This document shows positions 1-11,488 of a stretch of DNA of 64,000 nucleotides, piece after piece. Every line of letters begins with the position of its first letter. The first letter of the stretch is position 1. The position numbers and the translations under genes were made by a program. The stretch is from assembly GCA_033439765.1 (NCBI GenBank), contig JAULSN010000004.1:1622001-1686000 (forward strand), in the 5' to 3' direction. The notes beneath the pieces are model-generated. The model saw nothing but the letters and a program-made list of their open reading frames with translations. It did no database searches and was not told where the DNA came from. The stretch is from Lasiosphaeria ovina (taxonomy: Eukaryota; Ascomycota; Sordariomycetes; Sordariales; Lasiosphaeriaceae).

Positions 1-481
1 CCCGCAAAAGTCGAAGGGCACAACGCTGCAGGGAACCTGGAGCCGGGCCAACTACGAACGCTATGTTGACTCGGAGTCGTCTGAGGCGGCGATTGGCTTC
101 AACCTCTCTTCCCTTTCTCTAAACGATGATGGAGGCCGACCCGACTTTGGTGGCAAGAGCATCGTTCCTCGCAGACATGTTGTCTTTGAGTCGGACGATG
201 ACGACGACAACGAGACTTTTATCCGGCCTCCGGTCAAGGCACCTCGAGCCCCGAACATCACAATTAATTTCTCTGGGAACAATAACGCTAGCTCAGATCG
301 TGGGGGAAGAAGACCCCCTAGACAGTACAATGGCAACACCGGAAGAGGAATGAACGGGCTGCCGAACCCTCCCCTCCCTCCAGGTCCTCCCCCGTCTTCC
401 GGTCGGGGGGGTCGACGCGGTGGGAACCGGGGCGGTGGCCCTGGGCGGCGTGGGCGAGGCGGTTATCGGGGGAACAACTGA
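1..481 (+). CDS. C-terminal end of an RGG-rich protein (partial)
   Basis: An open frame enters from the left edge (codons start at base 2) and stops with TGA at 479-481, giving about 159 residues of a C-terminus. The visible part has an acidic stretch (ESDDDDDNETF) and then a low-complexity tail of Gly, Arg, Pro and Asn with many RGG/GRGG steps, such as GRGGRRGGNRGG near the end. RGG tails usually bind RNA and are targets of arginine methylation, so a role in RNA metabolism is a reasonable guess. No catalytic domain lies inside the window, so the product cannot be named. No intron is needed in the visible part. Confidence 0.7.
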   Translation, partial: PQKSKGTTLQGTWSRANYERYVDSESSEAAIGFNLSSLSLNDDGGRPDFGGKSIVPRRHVVFESDDDDDNETFIRPPVKAPRAPNITINFSGNNNASSDRGGRRPPRQYNGNTGRGMNGLPNPPLPPGPPPSSGRGGRRGGNRGGGPGRRGRGGYRGNN

Positions 482-2550
482 TGAGGAGATATCGAACCCA
501 CCGTCGAGATCAGATAGGCCGGCACCAGTGCCAAGCCTATTCATGCGCAGAGCAGCCCGGCACTGGTGAAGAGGGCTCGGTACGACTCGACTTAGAGAGC
601 ATGTACAGGTACACGCATGCTTCTCATGTTCATGTAGTTTTGTGTAATTCCGTGTCTGGCTTGGATACGGAAGGAGGATGGCCAGTGTGACTACGATACC
701 CTTTTTGACGGGGACCGAGGGGCTACAAGACAGGGTGATTGAGTTTGTCTTAGCCGGGGACAAACACGGCCTCTCTCCAGAGGAGGACGAATCACAAAGA
801 TTCCTACCAAATCATAAAAAAAACAAAAGCAGTACATTGGTCAACTGGGCCTGCAGAAGGTCAGAAACAGGGGTGGTTTTTTCATTGGCACCGAGGGTAT
901 CAGATGGAGTTGCGATTCTTGTTTCATCCATCGTCTCCTGGGTCGTGGATTCTGTAAGTGGTGTCCAACTGTCCATCACACAAGTCAGACTACGTCCAGA
1001 AAACATATCCTGCCTTGGCTGCTGATTCGCTCGTAGTGGGGGAAACTGGTCTTCTGGCGCACGCACACCCGTCACAAGCCGAACCAAAGAGACTCGCAAT
1101 TGACTGAGCGTTTCGAAACATTTTGCGGGGTGGAGGGGGCTGTGTGTGGTGTGATGGATGGGAGGTCTAGAAAGCCCAGTGGAAACAAACGTAACCTACC
1201 CTAAGCATCCAAGAGGCGAAGAGGGGTCGCAATGGGGGTTGGTGGGTGGGCAAATGTAGGACTGTAGGACTGTAGGACTGTAGGTGTCCACTCAGCCACC
1301 GCTCGCCTCGACGCGTACATGTCGCGGTTGTCTGCGGTGACTGAAGTCGAAATGGTGCAACGAGGTGTCAGTCAACAAGGGGTTTGCACTGTACTGTGCA
1401 TCTTTTCGTATTGTCTACTGTTAGATACCCAGGTAGGTATCCGTACTCTATGCTAACATAATGTGTGTAATGGATGAGGTACTTGGGAGTCTCTTGTAAG
1501 CTGTACCACTTGTAAGCTATACCCTCTCCTCTCCCCGCAACTCCTTGCTCTCCATGTTCCTCTCGGCTCCATCCATCCCCAACTGCCATGTTCGAGAGTC
1601 CGAATGGCCAAGTGTTGTTGGGTTGGGTATAATGGGTGCTGGCAGAGGCTCTGGTGTCTTGTGGCGACAGAGAGATGGAGATGAGCGACAGCAACGCTGA
1701 CAACGAACGCCTTCACTCGAGAGAAGCAAAAGAAAGAGACCTCAACGGCCTGTCCTTCCCAGCGAGAATGCGGCGCGCTTAATCCTTTTATATGATCGGC
1801 TGCGGAGGAACGGGAGCACCCAGCGGCGCCAGCGCGCCAGTTTCGTGTCCCGGTCGCGTGTCTTTCGCGGGGAACCGCGAGGGGTGCCCTGGCCTGTCGC
1901 GGGCCGCCAAGAGCCAGCCACGCAGATTTTGGACCACCGCGCGCAGACTGATTGGCTGAGCGCTGCGTTTCCCTGTGCTTGCCGTGGCTGGCCCCTGTCG
2001 TTATCGATAGCGCTTCTCGCTTGCGCTGTGTGACCCCTGCGCATCGCTGCACTTCCCCGCCTGTCCCCAACTCCCCCTCCTGCAGCGCTTTTTTTAGTTT
2101 CAGGCCTCGTCAATGGGCCAGACGAGCTGGGCCCGAGACGGCTGCAGACGGGCCTGCAGGAGGGCCCGCCGCGGCGGCCAGTCAAGAGGCTGGGACGCGG
2201 TCGACCACGTCGGTCGCGGTCGCGGGTCTGCCCTTGCCTTCCCTGGACATACTGGGCCGGCTCCTGCATGCTCGAGCTGCACAAGACCATCCCATGAGAG
2301 GGGGAGTGGTGAGTGAGTCACTCATCGCCATTCGTTTTCGACCCTCAACGCTCAGGAGCGACAGAATGGAAGCCCCCCTCGTCGCCGAATCGCGCATTCC
2401 CAAATGCGGAGGCCGTTGATGCGAGAAGGTGGACGAGGTACGGATAGGGCCATAGTGTATATGTTAACAGCCTCTCATGGTCGTTCGTTTCAGTTTCTTT
2501 CTCCTTTTAGTCAATCAACTTCAGGACTCAAGCAAAGGTTTTTTTTTTTT

Positions 2551-2551
<1 letters not shown>

Positions 2552-2584
<33 letters not shown>
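2552..2584 (+). repeat. (CT)n microsatellite
   Basis: About 16 CT dinucleotides directly follow a T-run. CT tracts are common in fungal promoters and 5' leaders just upstream of start codons. This one lies about 280 bp before the F-box-like ATG. Confidence 0.9.
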
Positions 2585-2586
<2 letters not shown>

Positions 2587-2654
2587 CGATCTCAAAACAA
2601 ACCCCAGCTGGACTGTGATTGAGTTTCATCAAACGAACATTTACTCTTTGTCTC

Positions 2655-2756
2655 TCTGCCTCTGCCTCTGCCTCTGCCTCTGCCTCTGCCTCTGCCTCTG
2701 CCTCTGCCTCTGCCTCTGCCTCTGCCTCTGCCTCTGCCTCTGCCTCTGCCTCTGCC
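2655..2756 (+). repeat. (TCTGCC) hexanucleotide array, 17 units
   Basis: Seventeen uninterrupted TCTGCC units end 106 bp before the ATG of the F-box-like gene, followed by degenerate copies (TTAGTCTCTGCCTCAG). The unit length is a multiple of three, so the array is open in all three forward frames, but no start or protein family supports translation. It probably lies in the promoter or 5' leader. Confidence 0.95.
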
Positions 2757-2862
2757 TTAGTCTCTGCCTCAGTCTCGATCTCGTCTCAGGCTTCGACCCC
2801 ATCTGCCAAGGTATTTGTGTGAGTGAACGAGAGTGAGTCTTATACGTGGCCCTGCCAAGGAC

Positions 2863-5301
2863 ATGGCAAACGGTTCGCAAGCATTCTACGCTCTGTGGCA
2901 GGAGTCGGGTGTCCGTGAGAAGCTCTTCGACCTGCTCTCCAACGACGACATTTGCGCCGTCAGACTCGCCAACTCGGCCTGCTGCAACCTTGTCACCAAG
3001 AGACTCTTCCTTCGAACTTACCTGACCTTCACGCCCAACACCTTCACCAGGCCGAGCAGGATCCAGGCCTTGTCGAGGATCGGCCACCATGTCGAGCACC
3101 TCACCTTCCACTTTGCCCACTCAGAGGCCACCTTCCTGCCACCTCTTATCCACCCCCAGACCGGGCACGAGCTCAACTTCCTCTACACCCCCCACACATC
3201 CATGGCTTCGGTCCTGTCGAGACCCAAGTATGGCAACTCGGAGTTTGGTGAAATCCTGACACAGCAGTATCCGCCCCTATTCCACGCCGCCAGCAACGTG
3301 CCCTCCTTCATCAATGCCATGCAGCACTTGCCAAACATACGCCATCTCACCATCAAAACCCCAGGTCAAGACCCCAGGGAGCGCTACCGCCGAGACATTG
3401 TCGACTACGCTCTCATCAGCCTGCGAATCTCACTCGAGCGCGCCCCCCTAGCCAGGCTAAACAAGCTCTCGCTCTCCGCCGTTCATCCCTCAGCTTTCCT
3501 CTACCTCCGCCACCTGCCCGGTCTCGGTGCCTCGCCTGCTGCCGCCCGCCGATGGCGCCAGATCCGGAAGCTCAACATCTCTGTCGAGTCCTGGGACTTT
3601 TACGGCCCTTCGCCGGGTCTTGATCAGCTCAAGATCATTGATGATTTCATCCGGAACCTAGCCCCGACTCTTGAGAAGCTTTCCTTCACCTGGCTCGGCC
3701 GTAAAGGTCCCTGCCCCCTTGCGCTCTGCGAGGACCCCCTATTCGCGCCGCCACGCAACACCAAGAAGCTGTTCAACGAGGTTACCAGCCCCATGTCGCC
3801 GCTGCCGCCGCGGCCGTCGCGGAGGCCGCTGGTCATGCCCCGGCTAAGAGCCATGTCGGTGCGCAACGCAACCATGAACGCCCCCCAGATCCGAGGGCTC
3901 GTCAACAGCCACAAGGCCACCGTGCGCGAGTTCGACTTTGAGAACGTCGCTCTCATCGGCAGTGGCAGCTGGGACGACGCCCTGGCGCCCCTGGCAGACG
4001 GCGGCAGCAGCGATTCCTGGTCGCGCCGCTCCTTGGGAGGGAGCGAAAACAGCTTCCGGCCACCAACAGCGCGGTCGGCGTCTGGGTCTGGCGTGGCAAG
4101 CTCCCAGGAGGACGAGCAGCTGCCCGCCTCGTCTGCAGCGGCCGCCGCTGCGAGTCGCGAGCTGTTCGACGTGGATCTCGAGGGCATGGTCTTCGGGGGG
4201 ATAAACGACGTCGAAGCACTCGAAGCCGGTGTTGAAGAGTGGGCGCGCGGCGTCACGGCGGCGGCAGCGTCGCAAGACGGTGGCGCAATCGGGATTATTC
4301 TCGAGGCGGATGAAGAGAAGGCCGAAGACGACGACGGCCTAGCATCGGACATAGAGGCTGCTAAGCAAGCAAGCCATGGCTTCAGCACAAAGCTCAAGAA
4401 GCGCCGCATCCGTAAGAAGTCTCGCAGCCACTACTCCTCCAAAGACGAGCTCGCCGAAGAGGATAAAGATAGCCGACGGAGTGAGCGCCACTCGAACCGC
4501 TCAGACCGTTCAGGCCGCCAGGACCAACCTAGCGAGCGTCACCGCCACCACAGCCGGAGCCGCCACAAGCACTCGCGCAGCGACGACACAAGCGACCGCT
4601 ACCACAGCCGAGATGGCTCGACACACTCCCGGCGCAGCCACCACCACCACCGCCGGCACCGCTCGGAGGAGATCCCCGACATGCCCGCCATGCCCGAAGT
4701 CATCGGGACAGACGACGAGGACTACTACCGCCCACGAACACCCCAACCGAAACCCAGCATCACGGCACCCATCCTCAACCCCGATCCTCTCCCAATACTG
4801 CTGCAGCCAGCGGTATACGACCCGTCTGCCAAGACTAAAGCCGTCCTGAGAACGTCGACAGACAGCACCTCGCCGCTGCCGCCCGCTGCCGCCGCCGCCA
4901 CCGGCAACGACGGGCTTTCGTCGGTACAGCGGTCTATCGAAGCCGACCTGCTGGCCGAGGCCGAGGACGCGGCGGCGCGCTCGACGGCGCTGCGACGCGC
5001 CAAGGAAGCCGTGCTGACCAAGCTGTCGCGCGAGTTCTGCAGGCGCAAGGCCCCCGGCGCGCACAGCAAGGACTCGGCCGCCGTCACGGCCGGCCTGTCG
5101 GCGCTGAACCTCGGCATGAACATGAACCTGAACCTGAACGGCGGCGCATCCATGGGCTGCGGCGCCACGTCCAGCATGGGCCTGCGCATCCGCGAGGGCC
5201 TCTTCGGCCGCAGCCTCGCCAACGTTGCCGCCATGGCGCCGGACCACCGCAGCATGGACAGCCAGACCGCGCTGGTGCCGTTGATGTTCAGCCGGTCCTG
5301 A
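2863..5301 (+). CDS. F-box-like protein with Arg/Ser/His-rich tail
   Basis: Single-exon gene of 812 residues. The start is the first ATG of the frame (MANGSQAFYAL); the frame is open a little further upstream but only from GTG. Residues about 12-40 (EKLFDLLSNDDICAVRLANS) fit the F-box fold. They are followed by about 350 residues of leucine-spaced segments (HHVEHLTFHF, NIRHLTIKT, RKLNISVESW) that look like an irregular leucine-rich repeat region. F-box proteins of this kind present substrates to SCF ubiquitin ligases; that role is inferred. The C-terminal half is low complexity: Ala/Ser-rich, then an Arg/Ser/His-rich block (about residues 510-610) with RS and HHHHRRHR runs, probably disordered and possibly nuclear. 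Third positions are strongly G/C. The substrate is unknown. Confidence 0.8.
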   Translation: MANGSQAFYALWQESGVREKLFDLLSNDDICAVRLANSACCNLVTKRLFLRTYLTFTPNTFTRPSRIQALSRIGHHVEHLTFHFAHSEATFLPPLIHPQTGHELNFLYTPHTSMASVLSRPKYGNSEFGEILTQQYPPLFHAASNVPSFINAMQHLPNIRHLTIKTPGQDPRERYRRDIVDYALISLRISLERAPLARLNKLSLSAVHPSAFLYLRHLPGLGASPAAARRWRQIRKLNISVESWDFYGPSPGLDQLKIIDDFIRNLAPTLEKLSFTWLGRKGPCPLALCEDPLFAPPRNTKKLFNEVTSPMSPLPPRPSRRPLVMPRLRAMSVRNATMNAPQIRGLVNSHKATVREFDFENVALIGSGSWDDALAPLADGGSSDSWSRRSLGGSENSFRPPTARSASGSGVASSQEDEQLPASSAAAAAASRELFDVDLEGMVFGGINDVEALEAGVEEWARGVTAAAASQDGGAIGIILEADEEKAEDDDGLASDIEAAKQASHGFSTKLKKRRIRKKSRSHYSSKDELAEEDKDSRRSERHSNRSDRSGRQDQPSERHRHHSRSRHKHSRSDDTSDRYHSRDGSTHSRRSHHHHRRHRSEEIPDMPAMPEVIGTDDEDYYRPRTPQPKPSITAPILNPDPLPILLQPAVYDPSAKTKAVLRTSTDSTSPLPPAAAAATGNDGLSSVQRSIEADLLAEAEDAAARSTALRRAKEAVLTKLSREFCRRKAPGAHSKDSAAVTAGLSALNLGMNMNLNLNGGASMGCGATSSMGLRIREGLFGRSLANVAAMAPDHRSMDSQTALVPLMFSRS

Positions 5302-7834
5302 GAGAGAAAAGTGAGAGTAGAAAGGGCTAGACAGGGGAAGGAGTTTCAACCGTGGGAAGTGTTTGTGGGGTGTAACGGCGGCGGGCAACGGAAAAGAGAA
5401 AATAACATAACTATGTGGCGTCTTTTGGATTCGGATGATGTCATGATACCATTCCTTGTTGGGGGGATTTGTTTTACCTTGTTTGTGGTGCATACAGTAC
5501 GGATAGGGGGTTGGAGTTGGACTTTGATGACTTTGATGACTTTGATGAATGAAGGTGCACACGGGCGGACATGAAGACACATACATATATGGATAACGGT
5601 GTTGAACGAACCATTTTGGCTGGTTGGCTGCTTGGTTGGCTGACGGGCTCACTCTTTATGACTTATTGTAATGACTTTATATATTTATTCTTATTATTAT
5701 GTATTCTCTTGTTCATGAGCTGTCTTTGTCTGCCAATGCTGGCTCACGTCGATGGGCCAGGATTTCAATCTAGGGACAAGAAGCATGAGGTGTGTCTCGA
5801 CTACGTTGAACGAACTCGTCATGTTGAGACATCGTCTGACAAGGAGTCAGGATATGCCTTCCTATCAAGCCACCCCGAATTTGTTCGGGAAAACGATTGT
5901 GGGGCTGATTCGAGATATCGCTCGGTCGAGAATGCTTCCGAACGCCACAAATTCAGTCAGAACACTCGTCTCCAGCCAGATGTCTTCACGTAGCGTGGTG
6001 TTATGTACGGTATCTATTTTATTGTTTTTTCGCCGTTTCTAGTGATTTTCGGTTCTTTGATTAGTTGGAAAATACGTTGTTGGTTCAGATCGTCACTATA
6101 CCGTATTGAAACCCAGTAAAGATGTGGTTTTCACTATCACGACACCTATGCGATCTGCTCATCTTCATCTTCAATAGAAATCCAAGCGTCAGCTCAAACT
6201 CAATTCTTGTAGTCTTGTTCTTCATGCTTAGACCTTGTCCGCACACCATACTAATCAGATAAACTTCCCCGAAACCGTTTGACCCAAGTCACACAGGGCG
6301 CTGGTGGCACAGTGCATCAAACGAGAACCTTATTTTCGAGCTGCTGTCCGCTCTGCTCGAGACCGAAAAGAAAGAAGAGACCCCGCACGCCCGCCAATTT
6401 ATTAATTTTGTCTGTGTACGACCGACGCTCCGATTGGAGACGTTCTCGACGAGTGTCCCGAGCAAGGCATGCATGTACCTCTTGGTGTGAAGGGAAGGAA
6501 AGCGGGCAATGCCGAATTTTGGACGCAGGTGCTGTAGACAAGTAAGGATCTACGTATGCCTGTGAAATAAAAATGACGCCTCTCAAAGGTGCGTAATTCG
6601 TACTCTTTTCCCCCGTGTGTTGAATCGAGCAGCTGCGATCCGAGATTTCACAAATCTTTGGTTTGGGATCGAGCTGCGGAGCAACTTCACTGGCCCAACT
6701 AATTTTGATGGGGCAGAAATCGAGGTCTAGGCCCGCCGAAATTGGCGTCCGTCCTTTTCCGCCCTTCTTTTTTTGGCCCAAAAGGCCGCGTTCGTTGCGG
6801 CCGGGGCAAAAACTCCCGTTGTGATCTCCACAAATCTCACACAGGCCAATTCCAATTCCCTCATCAGCTGCCTGCCCGCTGTGGACGCTGGATGAGCTTC
6901 AGACGAGGCCAATCCCAGCCCGTCGGTTCCACCCTGGGGGAGCAAAGGAAGCTGCTCGATCATGTCAAAGCACACCGGAAGCACAGTGAATACGCTAAGC
7001 GCTGCCCGCTCCGTAAAGCCCGATGATCCGTCTTTGACACACCACTGGTCCTTCCAGCACTAGGCCTGCTACCTTGCAGCCAGCAGCCAGCAGCCAGCAG
7101 CCCACGGCCCGCCTCTAAGCCTACTAGCCTCGAGCGCCGCCGTGCTTTTGGCGATCTACGACGTCCCGCTGATCCCCAAAAAATTGCTTGTCGAGACCAT
7201 CCCTTGTCGAATCCTCGCCTGCACGTCACGTCGCTGGATTACCAACCTGCGGGGCTGATCAATTGCTTTGGCTGTTCTGCTCTGTGTTGAGTCCCGACTA
7301 ACGGCGGTGTCGACGACAAAGGCGCTAGTGGCGACAGTGTGAGTGCAATTCACAGCGACGGCAGCGGCACCACCGACTTCAAGGCCAGCCTGCTCGAGCC
7401 ACCACGGCTGCCGATCTCAAAGTCGCGTGTCCGGCTTTCTTTCGCCTGGGATCCTTGGCTTCACTTTCGCGCGCGCTGACTTGTTCGGCTACCAAAGTCG
7501 TCGACGACTCGTCACGCCGAGCTTCGGTGTTTGCCCCCTCCCTTTCCCCCGACCCGACGGGAAATCTACCACGAGTCGGCACGAGAGACGACAAGCGAGC
7601 CACCTTAGTGAGCAACCGAGTCTGCCAGCCCACCTGCTCGCAACCATCGGCGTTCGCCCACCTGTCAGTTCGCGGCCGACAGCTTGCGCTAGCCGCGACA
7701 AACACCTCGAGAGTCGCGCCCCCTACCCCTTCGAAGGGCTGTCCCATTCTTGCACCATAGAGTCTCGCCTGGGAAACCCAAAGAACATGCAGGTCGTGCA
7801 GCAGTCTAGTCCAGACTGCGTCTTATAGTTCGCG
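5302..7834. other. Intergenic region, leader of the SLN1-like gene
   Basis: About 2.5 kb with no supported gene. It has three copies of GACTTTGAT (5520-5546), a 7-bp CCAGCAG-type tandem repeat (about 7077-7103), AT-rich 3' flank (5650-6250) and, at its right end, a short upstream ORF (7787-7828) described separately. Open frames at 6279-6984 and 7343-7760 lack protein-like features and probably belong to the promoter and long 5' leader of the kinase gene. Confidence 0.6.
7787..7828 (+). promoter_or_regulatory. Upstream ORF of 13 codons before the SLN1-like start
   Basis: ATG at 7787 opens a 13-codon reading frame (MQVVQQSSPDCVL) that ends with TAG at 7826-7828, six bases before the kinase ATG at 7835. 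If the leader is transcribed through here, as expected so close to the start, ribosomes translating this ORF would end almost on top of the main start codon and lower its initiation. The arrangement is visible; an effect on translation is inference. Confidence 0.5.
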
Positions 7835-10800
7835 ATGAAGATAAGAATCGCCATCCGGGAGCAGCTTGCGGCCTTTGTCATCTTCACTGTCCTGGTCTCG
7901 TTGGCCATCGTTTCGATTCCGACATGGATCTATGTCAACAACTTCGTCGTCGGCGTCGAGACGGATGGGCTTGCTCTAGCTGCTTCTCTCAAGGCTGCGC
8001 GAATCTCGTCCGAGATCGACCTAATCCAGACCACTGTTCAGACCATATCTACGCGTCTATTGCTCCAGAACGGGTTGATCAACTTCTACAACCGCAACGC
8101 TAGCTCCGACGATCCCTGGGATGGGGCCCGCGACGATTTGTCCAGCGCTCTCAGCACCGGCGGCTTCTCCGGCTTGCTACAGGCACGATTATATTCTCGC
8201 AACAGCACCGGCGATCGCTTCGGCCTCCTCAACATCACCGGGAATGCTGCCACCGACTCTGGTCCCATTTTGCTTCCTTACCTCTCCCCCAATGGGTCCA
8301 AGGTATATCTCGGCGATCCCGAGTACGGCTTTCCGCCATCATTGTACCCCAACCTCACCTATGTAGATCTCAAGCGACCCAATCCGTACCAGAATAACAC
8401 CAACGCGTTCAGTGCCTTGGCATTCCCTTCGGTGTCTCTGGGAAACGGCAGCGATGGGATGGGTATTCTCCTAGGTCCGATGGCCATCAACTCAACCTTC
8501 GCCTTGATCTCTGTTTCGATCCCGGTTCGCAGGATCCATAACAATGGCTATATTCTCGGATACTTGACCATCGTTGCAACGGCTAAGACCCTTGTCGAGG
8601 TCCAGCTCTCCAGAGAAGGTCTTGGCAACACAGGCATCATGCTCTTCATAGGGTCTGTCAACCCCTGGAACCATTTCGACAATTCGGCGGCGGCAAGTAA
8701 CGGGTCTTGGTCTCCCAACTTTGACGATTTTCAGCGACAGCCCGTTCAGTTCCTCCTCCCGCCGCAGGTGGTGCCGGGCCAGGCCGACCGCCATGACATG
8801 CACAGTTTCAACAGCGGCCGCTTCGACGACCCTTTCAGCGTATCCCAATTTCCCGCTGTTCTCGACGCGTTTTACAATAACAATACAAGCCCCAACAATG
8901 CTACAAGTGACTTGACCACCACCAACGAGCAAGGACGCATAGTTGCGGTGGGTGTTGCGCGGCCGCAGACGTCGCTTGTTACCTGGGCTGTAATCGTGGA
9001 GCAAGATGAGAGCGAAGCTTTCCATCCGATGAACACGTTGAGGAACATCCTTTTGGGATGTGTATTTGGCACTGCCGGTCTGGTTCTGGTGCTTGTTATC
9101 CCCTGTGCGCATCTGAGCGTCATGCCCATCAGGAGGTTGAAGTCGGCAACCGAAAAGTCTATTGCTCCTCCTGGATACGAGGACGAGTTTGAAGACGAGT
9201 TCGACGAGGAGAACCCAAGCTCGGGGACCACGTCCGGACAGTCAGAAAAGGGCTTCATAGCTTCGGTGCGAAGACGGATTCGCCGAAGACGCAGGGCCAG
9301 GATGAGAGAAGGCACTGCAGACTCGCACCGTCGGGCTTTCAAGATACCCGCAAGGGTCGACGACCGGAAACACTATATCACGGACGAGCTGACCGAGCTC
9401 ACCGAGACCTTCAACGAGATGACGGACGAGCTGTTGAAGCAGTACACTTCATTAGATGAAAAAGTCGCGGAGCGTACGAGAGAGCTTGAGATCAGCAAGA
9501 AGGCGGCCGAGGCCGCGAATGAGAGCAAGACCCTATTCATCGCCAACATTTCACACGAGCTCAAGACTCCTCTTAACGGTATCATGGGCATGTGTGCAGT
9601 CTGCATGGAGGAAGACGATATCGGTCGGATCAAACAGTCGCTCAAGACACTTTACAAATCGGGTATGTTTTTTATCGTCTCTCCTGCTGCTGACTTCGGT
9701 TCAGATGCATGCATGCTAACAGGAAGAATTAGGTGACCTTTTGCTTCATCTTCTCGAAGATTTGCTGAGCTTCTCGAAGAACCAAATCGGGCAGCAGGTT
9801 AGCCTCGAAGAGCGCGAGTTTCGGCTTGGTGAAATCAGGTCACAGATGCTGGCCATATTCGACAAGCAGGTTCGAGAGAATGGTATCTCGTTTTCGGTCA
9901 ACTTTGTCGGCTCAGACAGCCTGGACATTAGCCCGGGCCCTGACCGGACTAGTATTGACAAGAGGCTTCCAGCGCTTGGTCCACCGGGTATTGGCAGGCT
10001 CAAGGACATGTGCCTCTGGGGTGACCAGCATCGAATTTTGCAAGTCATCATTAACCTGGTTAGCAACAGCTTGAAGTTCACTCCTGCCGGAGGAAAGGTG
10101 AACCTGAGAATACGCTGTCTAGGCGAGGTCGAGCAACCAAGCGACGAAAGTAGGACATCGTCACTGTCCAGGGGTGGATCGGGACGTCCGGGACGCAGTC
10201 GCCATAGAGTGGGATCTGGGTCCACGACCTCTGCGAGCACAAAAGGTGGCGCACATTCGCCAGCAACGCCGCTCAATCGTGGGACTGCTCTGACGATCAA
10301 CCCCTTGGATCCCAAGGCGACACCGCACGTCCGGATACGAGAACGATCGCCAACGCCTCCACCTTCTAATGCCAAGTCGTTCTTGTTCGAGTTTGAGGTT
10401 GAAGACACTGGCCCGGGTATTGCGGAGCATATGCAGGAAAAGATCTTTGAGCCCTTCGTTCAAGGTGATCTTGGCCTGAGCAAGAAGTTTGGCGGCACAG
10501 GTCTCGGGCTCAGCATTTGCTCCCAGCTTGCTACCATTATGGGAGGCAGCATATCGCTCAAGAGCACCGTCGGCGTGGGCACGACCTTTACGATGCAGAT
10601 TCCGCTGAAATACGTCAAGGATCGGTAAGTTGCTTCCTACCAGCCGAGGTTGATGATGGCCACTCTTACTAACTTGCATGTTACAGTGCTTCAAGTACGG
10701 CGTCTAGCAGCATAAAGTCGCGCCCCACCAGTGTAGGCTCGATAGATGGCGAGACCGTCAGACACTCGCTCTCAAAGACTAGCACTGAGCTGCAGCAAAC

Positions 10801-11488
10801 GCCCACGGCGGCGGTGCTCGATAAACAGCCGCGATTGGTGGGCCTCAGTCAGCCGTTCTTTGCGGCGAACCCGAATCCGCAACTTCCAAGCCGAGAGGAC
10901 CAACTAGCCGCCATTAATAGGGCCATGAAGAATAAGCCGTCCGGCCAGGGGAAGCTTCGTGTGTTGGTGGCAGATGACAATTCAACGAATATCGAAGTTG
11001 TCAGCCGGCTGTTGAAGCTGGAGGAGATTTATGATGTCACAATAGCCAAAGACGGCCAGGAAGCGTACGATCTTGTCAAGGCCAACATGGAGAACAACCA
11101 GCGGTTTGATGTCATCTTCATGGACATTCAGATGCCGAACCTGGACGGGTTGCAGTCCACGCGGCTCATCCGGAAGATGGGGTACTCGGCTCCGATTGTG
11201 GCTCTCACGGCCTTTTCCGAGGAGAGCAACGTCAAGGAATGCATGGAGTCGGGCATGGACGAGTTTCTTAGCAAGCCGATTCGCCGGCCGGCGTTGAAGC
11301 AGGTGCTGAAGAAGTTTGCAACGATCGAGGAAGAGCCCGAGATCGCGAGCCTGACGAGAAAGACGACGCCAGAAAATGCCCCGGAGAAGCCGGATGGAAA
11401 CGGGGCTCAAGCACCCCAATCCATTGACGTGCCGGCGTCGAAGAGCAACGGAGTCGCCCCGCCCGCGCCCTCCACAGGAACTGCATGA
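7835..11488 (+). CDS. SLN1: SLN1-type hybrid histidine kinase (osmosensor, group VI)
   Basis: Three exons, 7835-9662, 9733-10624 and 10687-11488 (introns of 70 and 62 bp), give 1173 residues. Membrane segments lie at about 9-31 and 404-425, flanking a roughly 370-residue extracellular domain rich in N-glycosylation sites. A HAMP-like linker with an acidic insert and a coiled coil leads to the H-box ([12 protein letters not shown], His574). The ATPase domain has an N-box ([11 protein letters not shown], about 716), a G1 box ([11 protein letters not shown]) and a G2 box (GGTGLGLSI, about 863). The receiver domain (about 999-1120) has the phospho-acceptor Asp1053 in FMDIQMP and the conserved Lys in SKP. 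Yeast Sln1 passes phosphate through Ypd1 to Ssk1 and controls the HOG MAPK pathway; this domain order and the large sensor loop match that family. A Ser/Arg-rich insert splits the ATPase region. No key residue is missing. Confidence 0.93.

Larger units (their letters stand above)
482..2862. other. Intergenic region with short tandem repeats
   Basis: No convincing gene is seen. The region holds the 3' flank of the RGG-protein gene and the promoter and leader of the F-box-like gene. It contains about four copies of GTAGGACT (1256-1284), a GC-rich stretch (1750-2300) open in several overlapping frames without protein-like content, a CT run (2552-2584) and a TCTGCC array (2655-2756). Confidence 0.6.

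Noticed and set aside
1453..2290. Overlapping open frames of 155-205 codons on both strands
   Set aside because: GC-rich promoter-like sequence with few stop codons by chance; no protein-like segments.
3624..4409. 261-codon antisense frame inside the F-box-like gene
   Set aside because: Shadow of the real gene, caused by G/C-rich third positions.
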